Shown here piece after piece: positions 47,813 to 57,675 of a stretch of 64,000 nucleotides of DNA. The DNA is taken from contig NZ_AIDW01000036.1 of assembly GCF_000251145.1 (NCBI RefSeq), positions 146,545 to 210,544 of the forward strand. The letters run 5' to 3'. Under the pieces are notes generated by a model. That model was given only the letters and a program-made list of their open reading frames with translations, searched no databases and was not told where the DNA came from. The position numbers and the translations under genes were made by a program. Each line of letters starts with the position of its first letter. Position 1 is the first letter of the stretch. The DNA is from Sphingomonas sp. PAMC 26621 (GTDB lineage Bacteria > Pseudomonadota > Alphaproteobacteria > Sphingomonadales > Sphingomonadaceae).

Positions 47813-50800
47813 ATGGCTGATCAGACTGAACGCCTGCTGTTGCAGGTCGACGCCGCGACCGAGTTGCTGCGTCGCAATCTGGCTGAGGGCGAGAAGCCGC
47901 TCGACCGGTTCGAGAAGCGTGCCGCGAAGATGGCGGAGAACGTCGACGGCTCGATCAGCAACATGGGCAAACGCTTCAGTGCGTTCGCCGAGCTTGCGGA
48001 TACCGCGGCAACACGCGCGCAGAAGTCGTTCGAGGCCAGCTTCAGCCAGGTTCAGCGGCTCGCCGCCACGGCAATCAAGGGTCCGACGATCGATGGCGGC
48101 ATCAATCTGGGTGCCGACGATATCCGTGCCGGCGCAGCTGCCGCGCAGGACCAGGCTCGAGCGTTCGCGTTGATCGGCGAGGCGGCGGAACGCGCGGCGG
48201 CCGCCGAACGCGACACGTCGGAAGCGACGCGCCTATTCATCCAGGCCACGAACGCTTCCCGCATCGAAGCCGAACAGAAGGCAGCCGCCCTTCTGGCTGA
48301 GGCAGGCGCGCTGGAACGCGTCGAGATCGAGCTACGGCAGAGCGCTGAGGCGACCGAACTCTTCGTCACGAAGCATCAGCGGATCGCCGAGGCGGCGGCT
48401 GAACAGCAGCGCCTCTCCACCGCGACTGCTGAGACCGCTCGGGAACAGAAGGCTTTGGGTGCGTCCGCGGACGCCCTGCGCGCCTCGATCGACCCAATGT
48501 ATGCGGCACAGCAGCGGTTCGATGCAGAACTGACGCGTGCCGAGACGCTGCTGTCGGCTGGAACGATCAGCACCCGCGAGTATGATGCGGCTGTGCGCGT
48601 TGCCACCGCGGCCTTGCAGGCACACGCCGCCACGGTGACGGGCGTTGTGGAGCAGGATCGCTTGCTCGCCGCGAGCGCGGAAGAGGCGGCCCGCGGACAG
48701 CGCGCGCTTGCGGCCGCAGCCGATATTGTGCGCGCCGAACTCGATCCGATGTTCCTTGCGCAAAAGCGGTTCGACGACGAGTTGAACCGTGCCGACAGCC
48801 TTCTGGCGGCAGGTGCGATTCATCAGCGCGAGTATGCCGCGGCAGTCGAACAGGCGCGTGCCAACCTTTACGCACATGCGCAGTCCGTCGCCGGTAGCGG
48901 ATCGGGTACGAAGGCGCTGTCGACCAACACGAATGCCCTGCGGTACGCGATGCAGGGCCTGTCCTATCAGGTGCAGGACACGTTCACCCAGTTGAGCATG
49001 GGCGCGAACGTCCTCCAGGTCGTTGCTATCCAGGGTGGCCAAACGGCTGGCCAATTTGCCAACCTCGAGGGCAAAGCGGGATCGTTCGCCCGGTTCATGA
49101 TCGGCCCGTGGGGATTGGCCATTACCGGGGCGCTGTTGATCCTCGGGCCACTCACGAAGGGCATGTTCGAGTTCAGTGACGCCACGAACGACGCGGTTGA
49201 AAAGCTGAAGAAGGACGCGATCGAGAGCGATGTCACTGCCCGCGCGAAAGCCCGGTTCGCCGGCACTGTCGAAGGGCTGACGGGGGCTCTCAAGGATCAG
49301 GACAAGGCGCTTCGTCAAACGGCTGACAGCGAGCGGTCGTCGGCCGAGCGCGCCAATATCGCGGCGCGTGCGAAGCGCGACGAGGCTCTCGCAATCCGAC
49401 AAACGACGGTTGCTCGCCTGGCGGAAGCCGAGGCGCGGCTTGGCGACTTCTCGTCGACCGGCGGTACAACTGGTGCGGCTGCGCTTCAGAATCAGGCTCG
49501 AAGCGATCAGGTCAACAAACTGAAGGCTGAGCGGACGAAGGCTGAGGCTGCCGTCACCGCGGCCGAGCACCAGCTGAATGTGACCCGGGTCGACCTCGCG
49601 GCGGAGCAAGCTGCGACCTCGATCGATCCAGTTCGATCCGTAACGAAGGCGATCGACGACAAGATCAGCGCGCTCAAGAATGAGCTGCGCACGCAGGCTC
49701 GGCTCGGTCAGGTCGTCGGCGCAGAATCATTGAAGCGGCTCCGGGAACTGGAAGCCCAGAAGAAGGCCGCAACCGATCTGGCGCAGGCCAACCAGCGCGC
49801 GGCGAATGCCAAGCCGAACAACAACCAGATCGGCCGCGAGGTCAATGTGGCCGAGGCCACCAGCATCATTGCGGGTATCGGCGGGCATGTGACCAGCGGT
49901 CTACGCTCGAACGAACGGCAGGCGCAGCTGTATGCCGACAAGCTCGCCGGTCGGCATGCCGGACCGGTCGCCAAGCCAGGCACGAGCGACCACGAGCGCG
50001 GCCAGGCGATCGACGTCGCTTACGGCCCCGGCATCAGCGTCGCATCGATCCGGCAGGCATTTGCCAAGGAAGGCGTCGCGATCCGTCAGCTGATCGACGA
50101 GCGCGACCAGAAGGTGTTCCACGTCGCCTTCGGCAAGAAGGGGCCGAACCAGCAGACGGTCGACAGCCAGGCGGAACGCGCGCGGCAGAAGGTGTTGAAC
50201 GACGACATCGCCTACAGCCAGGAAGAGCAGCAGGCCCGGCAGCGGCTCACGGCGGCAACGCGCAAATCAGCCCAGACCGAGGATCAGCGCGACGCCGAAC
50301 TGGTCGCAAGCATCAACGCCGAGGCCGACAGTCGCAAGCAGAAGATCGATCTGCAGCAGGACAAAGGAATGTCCAAGGCGCGGGCGGACAATCTGCGCTC
50401 GTTGAACGAACAGACCCGCACGCAGGAGTTGCAGAACGCTGCGGCCGACCGCGCAACGCGAGTCATCGAGCAGCGCTACAACGTCGACAAACAGAACCTC
50501 GAGTCACAGGTCGCACTGCTCCGCATCAGCGAGGACATGGCGCCGACCGAGCGCGATCGGCGTCGCATTGCCGAGCAGATCCTCGAGGCCGAGCAGACGC
50601 TTCGCCGTCAGGCGCTCGAGCGCGTGCGCGACACCTCGAAGGATCCGGAAGCGGTCATGTCGGCGCAGCGTTCGCTCAGCGCGCTGCCAGCGCTGGAAGG
50701 TGCCGAGCGCGGCCAGCTTGCCCGGCAGAACGCGTCCCCGCTCGATGCCTACCGGGACCGCCTCAAGTCGGCGACCGCCGATACCAACGCTGCGCTTCAG

Positions 50801-51475
50801 GGCGTCGCGGTCAACGCGCTCGGCTCGCTTGAGAGCAGCGTGTCCTCGTCGATCGGCAAAGTGCTCAAGCTGAAAGGCGCGTTCGGCGAGATGGCGTCGA
50901 GCATCATCGCCGACCTGGCACGGATCGCGATCGAAAAGGCGATTGTCAGTGTGATCGGAAGCCCGCTCGGCTTTGCCAACGGCGGTTCCCTTGGCGGCAT
51001 CCCTGGGCGCGCGGATGGCGGATCGTTGGGCGGACTGATCAGCGGACCTGGGCACGGCCGTTCCGACAGCATCCTTGCGCTGCTTTCGGGCCCGGGGGGC
51101 GGCGCAGTGCGGTTGTCCAATCGCGAGTTCATCATGAACGAAGGCGCGGTGAACTATTACGGCGCGAGCGCCATGGCCGCGATCAACGCGCGCCGCCTGC
51201 CGCGCTTCGCCAATGGCGGATCGCTCGGCGGGTCGCCGTCCCTGCCCAACCTGCGCGCGCCGCGCCTGCCCGCAGCGGCGTACGGTGCTGGCGCATCCCG
51301 GCGCATGCAGCTCGACGGCAACATCACCGTCAGTCCGAGTCCGGAGTTCGACGCCAAGATCGAAGGTGTCACCCTGCGCACGGTTGGCGCGACTGCGGAG
51401 CCGATCATGGCCGGCGCGACTGCGCGCACGATGCGCAAGCTCAACAGGCCGGAACTACCGGGGGGGTTCGACTGA
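47813..51475 (+). CDS. Tail tape measure protein with embedded M15 peptidase domain
   Basis: A 1220-residue tape measure. The N-terminal part is helical, with two copies of a repeat of about 95 residues (DPMYAAQQRFDAELTRAETLLSAG, DPMFLAQKRFDDELNRADSLLAAG). A membrane-active segment follows near 400-450 (FMIGPWGLAITGALLILGPL). Residues 671-775 are a VanY/M15-like peptidoglycan peptidase with Ser725, His727, Gly730, Ala732, Asp734 (SxHxxGxAxD) and His770. The C-terminus is Gly-rich. It sets tail length and may open the cell wall at infection. Confidence 0.88.
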   Translation: MADQTERLLLQVDAATELLRRNLAEGEKPLDRFEKRAAKMAENVDGSISNMGKRFSAFAELADTAATRAQKSFEASFSQVQRLAATAIKGPTIDGGINLGADDIRAGAAAAQDQARAFALIGEAAERAAAAERDTSEATRLFIQATNASRIEAEQKAAALLAEAGALERVEIELRQSAEATELFVTKHQRIAEAAAEQQRLSTATAETAREQKALGASADALRASIDPMYAAQQRFDAELTRAETLLSAGTISTREYDAAVRVATAALQAHAATVTGVVEQDRLLAASAEEAARGQRALAAAADIVRAELDPMFLAQKRFDDELNRADSLLAAGAIHQREYAAAVEQARANLYAHAQSVAGSGSGTKALSTNTNALRYAMQGLSYQVQDTFTQLSMGANVLQVVAIQGGQTAGQFANLEGKAGSFARFMIGPWGLAITGALLILGPLTKGMFEFSDATNDAVEKLKKDAIESDVTARAKARFAGTVEGLTGALKDQDKALRQTADSERSSAERANIAARAKRDEALAIRQTTVARLAEAEARLGDFSSTGGTTGAAALQNQARSDQVNKLKAERTKAEAAVTAAEHQLNVTRVDLAAEQAATSIDPVRSVTKAIDDKISALKNELRTQARLGQVVGAESLKRLRELEAQKKAATDLAQANQRAANAKPNNNQIGREVNVAEATSIIAGIGGHVTSGLRSNERQAQLYADKLAGRHAGPVAKPGTSDHERGQAIDVAYGPGISVASIRQAFAKEGVAIRQLIDERDQKVFHVAFGKKGPNQQTVDSQAERARQKVLNDDIAYSQEEQQARQRLTAATRKSAQTEDQRDAELVASINAEADSRKQKIDLQQDKGMSKARADNLRSLNEQTRTQELQNAAADRATRVIEQRYNVDKQNLESQVALLRISEDMAPTERDRRRIAEQILEAEQTLRRQALERVRDTSKDPEAVMSAQRSLSALPALEGAERGQLARQNASPLDAYRDRLKSATADTNAALQGVAVNALGSLESSVSSSIGKVLKLKGAFGEMASSIIADLARIAIEKAIVSVIGSPLGFANGGSLGGIPGRADGGSLGGLISGPGHGRSDSILALLSGPGGGAVRLSNREFIMNEGAVNYYGASAMAAINARRLPRFANGGSLGGSPSLPNLRAPRLPAAAYGAGASRRMQLDGNITVSPSPEFDAKIEGVTLRTVGATAEPIMAGATARTMRKLNRPELPGGFD

Positions 51476-52067
51476 TGCTGATCACCATCCCGTCCGACCC
51501 CGTCGCGTCCGATATCGATTGGACGATTGACCAGCCCGGCCAGGCCAACCGGGGAGAGTTCACCGCGAAGCGGCGGGTTACCCTTTTAAGCGCAGCTCCG
51601 CGTTGGTTCGCTAAGGTCACCCTGCCCGCGATCACCGGTGAAGACCGCGTGTTCGAATGGCGCGCGTTCGTGGTCGACTGCGACGGCATCGCCAACAGCT
51701 TTCGAATCATTGCTTGCGAGAGGGACCAGATCGCCGGATCGTTGGACGTTCGCGTGAAGGGCGCCGATCAAGGCGACACTTGTTGATCACGTCCGGATGG
51801 GGCGCGGCTGGGCTCAAACTCAAACGCGGACAATTTATCACGCTGGGCGACCAGTTGCTGATGCTTAATGCCGCGGTCGTGGCGGACGGTGACGGCAACG
51901 CCACGCTTGCGGTTAAACCGTACATTCGGGTGGTGCCGGCGGACAAAGCGCCCATCGAGGTCAAGCGCCCCTACGCGGTGATGGCGATGTCGGATCCAAA
52001 GAACGGCTGGAAGGTCGGCATCGGACAGAAGTACGGCGTTTCGTTCGACTGCGAAGAGGCTTTCTGA
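51475..52067 (+). pseudogene. Distal tail protein split by a frame change
   Basis: The first frame gives 103 residues (MLITIPSDPVASDIDWTIDQPGQANRGEFTAKRRVTLLSAAPRWFAKVTL...VRVKGADQ) and stops at 51784-51786. A second frame, shifted by -1, continues from about 51780 as LLITSGWGAAGLKLKRGQFITLGDQLLMLNAAVVADGDGNATLAVKPYIRVV to 52067. Together they form one 195-residue distal tail-type protein of the sort that precedes DUF2163 genes. It is an indel, a programmed -1 shift, or two coupled genes with TTG as second start. Confidence 0.7.
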
Positions 52068-52654
52068 TGGATAGCCGCCCCGACGATGCCGCCAACGCCG
52101 CCCTTTCGGCAACGGTTCGCAAGCCAGTCACCTTTTGCTTTCTGGACCTTGCCGACGGTCCGATCCGGGTCACCAACGCACCGTACAGCTTCGCATTCGC
52201 CGGGACGGGCGATGAGGATCTTGACGGCTTCACCTTCACCGCGATCGATCCGCGCGTCGTGTCGGTCGGCGCGGTGAAGGCGCGTGAGGGCGGCACCGAT
52301 ACGCTGTCGCTCCAACTGTCCGGCCTCGCTGGCGTCGACGACGAGCTGATGACGCAGATCGGCAACCGAGCAAACTATGTCGGCCGTGACTGCCGCCTCT
52401 GGCGCGCAATGCTCGACCCGCAGCAGCTGACCCGGATCGGCGCGATCTGGTCGTATTACACCGGCTACATGTCAGTCCCGAAGATCGTCGGTGATCGCAC
52501 AAGCCAGACGATCAATCTCGACGTCGAATCGTACCTCGCGTTCTTCAGCCAGGCGTCGAACCGGACTTATCTCGATCAGCAGAGCTACGACCCGAACGAC
52601 CGGTCGGCCGAGCTCGCGATCGCGATCGCCAATGGCGCCAACCGAAAATCCTGA
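52067..52654 (+). CDS. DUF2163-like tail-tip protein
   Basis: A 195-residue protein. VTFCFLDLADGPIRVTNAPYSFAF, LSLQLSGLAGVDDELMTQIGNRANYVGRDCRLWRAMLD and VGDRTSQTINLDVESYLAFFSQASNRTYLDQQSYDP fit the tail-tip proteins found between the distal tail and NlpC/P60 genes in siphophages and GTAs. It starts on the last base of the preceding stop. Confidence 0.72.
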   Translation: MDSRPDDAANAALSATVRKPVTFCFLDLADGPIRVTNAPYSFAFAGTGDEDLDGFTFTAIDPRVVSVGAVKAREGGTDTLSLQLSGLAGVDDELMTQIGNRANYVGRDCRLWRAMLDPQQLTRIGAIWSYYTGYMSVPKIVGDRTSQTINLDVESYLAFFSQASNRTYLDQQSYDPNDRSAELAIAIANGANRKS

Positions 52655-52668
52655 ACGGGGAGTCGATT

Positions 52669-53091
52669 ATGTACCGTCTACCCGATTGGGAAACGCGCCT
52701 CGCCGCGTATCTCGAACCTCTTCGCGCGCTCCCCTTCGCATGGGGGCAGCATGATTGCTGCACTTTCGCGGCTGGCGCGGTAAAGGCCATGACCGGTACG
52801 GATCCGATGCCGGAATTTCGCGGCCACTACACGACCCCGCGCGGCTCGGCGCGGGCGCTGCGCCGGTTCGGCGCAGGGACCTTGCCGGCCACGCTGAACA
52901 ACAAGTTCGAGACGGTTGATCCGTCGCTCGCGCACCGCGGTGACATTATCATGTCCGACGGGCTGCTCGGCATTTGCCTAGGCCCGTTCCTCGTCGCGGT
53001 CGGTGCCGAAGGCGATCGCGAGGGACTGGTGCGGATCGACCGCAACCGCTGGGTCGCGCCCCGCGCCTGGCACGTTCGGTTCGGTCTGTAG
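52669..53091 (+). CDS. NlpC/P60-like tail peptidase (DUF6950 type)
   Basis: A 140-residue protein. FAWGQHDCCTFAAGAVKAMTG carries the NlpC/P60 catalytic Cys region, with RGDIIM and a C-terminal WHVRFGL. It matches the short DUF6950 tail-tip peptidases that precede the central fibre gene and may loosen peptidoglycan. GGGGAG precedes the start. Confidence 0.75.
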   Translation: MYRLPDWETRLAAYLEPLRALPFAWGQHDCCTFAAGAVKAMTGTDPMPEFRGHYTTPRGSARALRRFGAGTLPATLNNKFETVDPSLAHRGDIIMSDGLLGICLGPFLVAVGAEGDREGLVRIDRNRWVAPRAWHVRFGL

Positions 53092-53094
53092 CGG

Positions 53095-56000
53095 ATGGCC
53101 AAGGCCCTAAAATTTGCTGCTCTCGCGGTTGGCGCTGTCGCTCTGATCGCGACCGGTGTTGGCGCCGTTGCGCTCGGCGGGCTTGCTGGGTCGCTCACCA
53201 TCGCCGGTGTTTCGACTAGCACCTTGCTGCTCGCTTCGGCTGGCCTGTCTGTCGCTGCCGGGCTCCTTCAGAAAGCTCCGAAGGTCACCGCGTCGCAGAC
53301 GGACCGGCTGACTGCCAGCATTGACCCCCGGGCTTTCCGCAAAACGGTGCTCGGACAAACCGCGATGCCGGTCGACGTCCGGTACGAGGAGTGGTCGGGC
53401 AACAATCAGGAGTTCTGCGACTGGATCGTTGCTTTCGCCAGCCATGCGATCGACGGGCTTGAGGAGGTATGGCTCGATACCGAGTTGGCGTGGTCGGCGA
53501 CGACCGGCTACTCTGCGAAGTACAACGGCTATTTCTCGATCCCGAACCTCGTGCTCGATGGCACCGGCCAGAACGCCTTCACGTTCGGCAGCGGCCAATG
53601 GAACCACAACACTGCCCGCCTGACCGGCTGCGCATACGCGCGCTTCCGCTTCAAGGTGACCGGGAACAACAAGAAGGCAGAGAGCCCCTTCTCGAGCGGG
53701 ATCCCCAGCAGGATCACCGCCATCGGGCGCGGCGCCAAGCTGTACGATCCGCGCCGCGACAGCACCGTTGTCGGCGGGTCGGGCCCGATGCGCTGGAACG
53801 ACCAGTCGACTTGGCGCTTCACGACCGACGACGGCATCGTGATCGGCGAGAACCTGCCGCTTCAGATCCTCCGCGTCATTCTTGGCTGGCGGATTAAAAA
53901 TCCGAGCAACGGCGTGATGAAGTTGGCAACCGGCGCGGGCGTACCCGGGCGGCGCATCAGTTTTCAGTCGTTCCAGACTGCCGCGAACCTCGCCGACGAA
54001 CTCGTCAACCGCGCAGCCGGCGGGAACGAGCCGCGCTACCACGGCGCGAGCGTGATCTCCGAAGGCGACGACCAGAAGACCGTCCTCGATATGCTTTGCT
54101 CGGCATGCTGCGGGCGGTTCCGCGACACAGGCGGCAAGCTGGCGCTCGCGATCTCCCACAACGATCTCGCGGCGGCGGCGGTCGATGACGGCTTGAACGA
54201 TGACGATGTCGTCGGCGCGTTCACCTGGGATCCCGATCCTTCGCTCGAATCAACGCCGAACGTGGTCCGCGGCCGGTACGTCGACGCAACGTCGGCCTCG
54301 CTGTACCAGCTGATCGACTATCCCGAGGTTCGGTTGCCCAGCCCGGACGGGCAGGATCGAATTCTGACGCTCGACCTTGGCGTCGTCGAGAGCCCGAGCC
54401 ACGCGCAGCGCGTCGCTAAGCAGGTCCTGCAGCGTCGGCAATACTCGCGCCAGTTCGCCGCACCGTTCGATATCCGCGCGTGGAAATACACCGTCGGCGA
54501 CGTGCTGCCCTTCACCTTCGCCCCGCTGGGGTTCCGCCGCGGAGTGTTCCGCGTGAAGGAGCAGGAGCTCGGGCAGAACGGCACCTGCAACATGGTGCTG
54601 ACCTTCGAGACGCCAGCCTTTTATCAGTGGGATGCAGACGACTCTTTGCCGGTCCAGGGTGCCGAGCCGATCGTCTACGACAGCACGAACAACCCGCTGA
54701 TCCTGGCGATCGACGACGCAGCGACCACGGCGTTCTGGAACGGCGTAACCGGCGACGGCAAGCCAGCGGACAACGCCACGAACAGCGCAGATCCGAACAG
54801 TCCTTTCGGCTCGGGTACCGTCAGCCAGTTTGAAACGGAAGTCGCCGCGGCCAAGGCGCAGTTGGCCTACATCGACGGCGAGATCGTCACGATCAATAAG
54901 GCGGTCGCTGACGCAGACGACCGCATCGACGCTGCCGACAAGGATGCGAAAGACGCACTCGCATCGGCGGTCGACATCCTCAATGACAAGGATGCAAAGC
55001 TTAGCGAACGCATCGATAGCGTGGAGGCAGACGGCGGTTATGACGACACGTCGGTGCGGGCGGAGATCAAGCGCGTCGATGACGCGGCGGTAACACGCGA
55101 TGGTACGATCGCCCGACAGATCGACAGCGTCATTACCGACTTTAAGGCAGGCGACACCGCAGCAAACAGCCGGATCGATCAAGTCGCGACGACTGCGTCC
55201 GATGCGAAATCGGCAGTCGGCAGCCTAAGCACCAGCGTTGATACCCGGTTCACGGGGGTGAACACGACGCTGACCAACTACAATGGCCGCCTTACGACGC
55301 TATCCACTGACCTCCAGGGCTATGCCAGCCGGACCGGGACGCTGGAGACGACCGTCGGACCGGCGGACGGCAGCAAGCAACCCCTCATGTCGCGCGTGAC
55401 GACGGCGGAGAACGCGATCGCCAACTTCCCCGGCAGTTACGCTGCGGCGTCGCGCGCCGCTGCGCTTGAGGCGCAGGTCAACGGCGAGGCGGATAGCCGA
55501 CTGCTCGGCCGTGCAAATGACCAGGCCACAGTGATCGCCGATGCAAAAGTTGGCGCGGTTGCGCAAAGCCTATCGACCCTGTCTGCCCGGATCCGTCAGG
55601 GGTCGCCGAACCTTTTGGTCAACAGCGACTTTCATGACGGGCGCAACTATTACGGGACAAGCGGCCCCGGCTGGTCAGTACAAAAAGGCTACTACCCAGG
55701 CACGTTTTTGCAGAAGGACGGCACTGAGCACGCTTACATGTGGCAGGACGTAAGCGTTCAAGGAAATGTGTCCTATTCTATCAGCGCCAACTTTGGCAAC
55801 GATCAGCCGGACAGGGTTTTCCTGTATATTCAGTGGTTCGACGCGAACTATAACTACCTCGGCAACGGCCCCGATATTCGCAACCGCGGCGGTGGTTGGA
55901 CCCGCGAAAAGAGCGTTAACCTAGTTGCCCCCTCGAACGCCGCAATAGGTCGTCTGATAATCGACACCAACGATAACGTTGGCGGCACGGGCCGTGTCAA

Positions 56001-56685
56001 CAATCTCCAAATGCAAGAAGGCCCGGCTACCGATTACCAGCCCGATCAGTCGCTTGGCGTTATCTCAGCGTCGATCACACAACAAGCTGGCGCGCTCGCC
56101 GGGATCGACGGGCGCACGAGCGTCTACTGGTCGGTCACGGGTACGACCGCGGACGGCAGCACAAAGATCGAGCTGCTCAAGTCCGACGGCAGCGCTGGCC
56201 TCTTCTACATCGGTGCAAATCTGCTGGTCGACGGCAATGCGATCTTCAACGGCACCGTGACGATCCGCGCGCTCGACCGATCGACCATGACCGCGACCAC
56301 GGCCGGGAGCGTGTCGGGCACCTATGGTGGCGCTGGCAACCCCTCACTCATCTACATTCCGAACCTTGGTGCCGATATGGCGATCAGGTCCGGCGGCTCG
56401 CTCTATTTCACCTTCACCGGTAACATCGCTGCGACGACGGACTCGAGCGGCTCCGTCTATGCTTCGTTCGAGGTCCTGAACGCGGCCGATAACAGCGTGC
56501 TCGCGAGCGTCCGCCTGCCGACGCCCGGGTTCGGGCCGAGTGGACGGCTCGACAACTTCGTCATCCGAATCCTGAATGTCTGGGGCGAACTGACGATCCG
56601 ATGGCGGGTCGCCTCACGCACGACCGATCGGACCTGGTCCATCGTCCAGAACCCGCAATGCTCTGTCTATTGGACCGCGCTATGA
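53095..56685 (+). CDS. Central tail fibre / host specificity protein J-like
   Basis: A 1196-residue tail-tip protein. A hydrophobic N-terminus (FAALAVGAVALIATGVGAVALGG...LLQKAPK) is followed by the gp27-like hub region (DVRYEEWSGNNQEFCDWIVAFASHAIDGLEEVW...). A central baseplate domain (FDIRAWKYTVGDVLPFTFAP) and a long coiled coil with heptads (about 585-830) follow. After residue 840 comes a carbohydrate-binding-like jelly roll (SPNLLVNSDFHDGRNYYGTSGPGW), then a receptor-binding end. It probably recognises the host surface. Confidence 0.85.
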   Translation: MAKALKFAALAVGAVALIATGVGAVALGGLAGSLTIAGVSTSTLLLASAGLSVAAGLLQKAPKVTASQTDRLTASIDPRAFRKTVLGQTAMPVDVRYEEWSGNNQEFCDWIVAFASHAIDGLEEVWLDTELAWSATTGYSAKYNGYFSIPNLVLDGTGQNAFTFGSGQWNHNTARLTGCAYARFRFKVTGNNKKAESPFSSGIPSRITAIGRGAKLYDPRRDSTVVGGSGPMRWNDQSTWRFTTDDGIVIGENLPLQILRVILGWRIKNPSNGVMKLATGAGVPGRRISFQSFQTAANLADELVNRAAGGNEPRYHGASVISEGDDQKTVLDMLCSACCGRFRDTGGKLALAISHNDLAAAAVDDGLNDDDVVGAFTWDPDPSLESTPNVVRGRYVDATSASLYQLIDYPEVRLPSPDGQDRILTLDLGVVESPSHAQRVAKQVLQRRQYSRQFAAPFDIRAWKYTVGDVLPFTFAPLGFRRGVFRVKEQELGQNGTCNMVLTFETPAFYQWDADDSLPVQGAEPIVYDSTNNPLILAIDDAATTAFWNGVTGDGKPADNATNSADPNSPFGSGTVSQFETEVAAAKAQLAYIDGEIVTINKAVADADDRIDAADKDAKDALASAVDILNDKDAKLSERIDSVEADGGYDDTSVRAEIKRVDDAAVTRDGTIARQIDSVITDFKAGDTAANSRIDQVATTASDAKSAVGSLSTSVDTRFTGVNTTLTNYNGRLTTLSTDLQGYASRTGTLETTVGPADGSKQPLMSRVTTAENAIANFPGSYAAASRAAALEAQVNGEADSRLLGRANDQATVIADAKVGAVAQSLSTLSARIRQGSPNLLVNSDFHDGRNYYGTSGPGWSVQKGYYPGTFLQKDGTEHAYMWQDVSVQGNVSYSISANFGNDQPDRVFLYIQWFDANYNYLGNGPDIRNRGGGWTREKSVNLVAPSNAAIGRLIIDTNDNVGGTGRVNNLQMQEGPATDYQPDQSLGVISASITQQAGALAGIDGRTSVYWSVTGTTADGSTKIELLKSDGSAGLFYIGANLLVDGNAIFNGTVTIRALDRSTMTATTAGSVSGTYGGAGNPSLIYIPNLGADMAIRSGGSLYFTFTGNIAATTDSSGSVYASFEVLNAADNSVLASVRLPTPGFGPSGRLDNFVIRILNVWGELTIRWRVASRTTDRTWSIVQNPQCSVYWTAL

Positions 56686-57098
56686 ACCACCTTGCCCTCT
56701 ACGATATCGCAACCGGCGCGGTGGTCGGCACGATCTCGGCCGACATTGTGCCGGAGGCGGACGCCGGATTTGCGTACATCGAATACGACCCGCTGACGGA
56801 TCCGCGCGGTTGGACGGTCGAGAATAATGCGCTTGTGCCGGCATCAGTGCCGGTGACGGTGTCGGTCCCGGTCCGCTACACCTTTAACGAGTGGGTCGAT
56901 CTGTTCTCGCTGGCCGAGCAGGTCGCGATTGTCACGGCAACGATGTCGGATCCCTTGGCGAAGCTGATCTATGACCGAGCCCAGTCGGCATCCGGCAACA
57001 TCGATCCCAAGGACGCGCGCACTCTTGAGGGCCTCGGATACTTGGTCAGCAAGGGTTGGGTGAGCACGGCCACACACGACCGGATCGCCGCGTTATGA
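56682..57098 (+). CDS. Tail fibre-associated hypothetical protein
   Basis: A 138-residue protein. The first part (LALYDIATGAVVGTISADIVPEADAGFAYIEYDPLTDPRGWTVENNALVPA) is a beta-rich fibre-tip segment. The rest (RYTFNEWVDLFSLAEQVAIVTATMSDPLAKLIYDRAQSASGNIDPKD) is a helical domain common in small phage proteins after the J gene. It overlaps both neighbours by four bases. Confidence 0.6.
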   Translation: MNHLALYDIATGAVVGTISADIVPEADAGFAYIEYDPLTDPRGWTVENNALVPASVPVTVSVPVRYTFNEWVDLFSLAEQVAIVTATMSDPLAKLIYDRAQSASGNIDPKDARTLEGLGYLVSKGWVSTATHDRIAAL

Positions 57099-57373
57099 AG
57101 CGGCTCGGGCGCTGGATCATCCAGTTCCTGATCGCGATCGACCAGTTCGCTTACGTGCTGCTCGCCGGGCCGTACTATCTCATCTTCGGCGGTGCCTGCC
57201 CCTCGGCGGATGAGACGATCAGCTCGCGCGTCGGCCGCGCAGCGATGGCCGGGGCTTGGTGGGGCAAGCCCTGCGCCTGGGCGATCGACCACCTCTTCAT
57301 GCTGCTCGGATCGAAGCCCGGGCACTGCGCCCGCGCGATCGAGACGGCCTTCCTCGGCATGGCGCCGAAATAA
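57095..57373 (+). CDS. Small membrane protein conserved near lysis genes
   Basis: Ninety-two residues. MKRLGRWIIQFLIAIDQFAYVLLAGPYYLIFGG is a hydrophobic N-terminus; ACPSADETISSRVGRAAMAGAWWGKPCAWAIDHLFMLLGSKPGHCARAIE is a pattern I recognise from unnamed phage proteins. It may be membrane-bound and part of the lysis region. The exact function is unknown. Confidence 0.65.
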   Translation: MKRLGRWIIQFLIAIDQFAYVLLAGPYYLIFGGACPSADETISSRVGRAAMAGAWWGKPCAWAIDHLFMLLGSKPGHCARAIETAFLGMAPK

Positions 57374-57396
57374 CTCCTCTTCGAAGGGACACTGCT

Positions 57397-57675
57397 ATGT
57401 TCTGGCTGCGGCTCATCAACCTCGCAGGCTGGCTGCTTGTGCTCGCGTACATGGCACCAGCGGTCCTTGGCATTCTGCGGGGAAAGCCGCGCGACGGCGA
57501 TCCACCCCGCCTGATTTACGCCGCGTTCGCGTTGTTGGTGGTCGGCTTCAACCTCCGTTTCCTCGCTCTTTCAGAGTCCGTCGCGTTTCACTTCGGCTTG
57601 CTGATCCTCAGCATCGTCGTTGCCGGGTTCACGATCCGCGCCGCGCGCGCATACGGGAGGGGCGCGCATGTCTAA
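57397..57675 (+). CDS. Membrane protein, candidate holin component
   Basis: Ninety-two residues with about three transmembrane helices (LINLAGWLLVLAYMAPAVLGI, IYAAFALLVVGFNLRFLAL, FGLLILSIVVAGFTI) and a short basic tail. Size, topology and position before the endolysin make it a holin candidate. No family is recognised, and 57668 and 58677 also encode membrane proteins, so the holin is not certain. Confidence 0.55.
   Translation: MFWLRLINLAGWLLVLAYMAPAVLGILRGKPRDGDPPRLIYAAFALLVVGFNLRFLALSESVAFHFGLLILSIVVAGFTIRAARAYGRGAHV

Noticed and set aside
48332..49609. 425-codon minus frame opposite the tape measure gene
   Set aside because: It is antisense to the recognised tape measure protein and lacks any domain.
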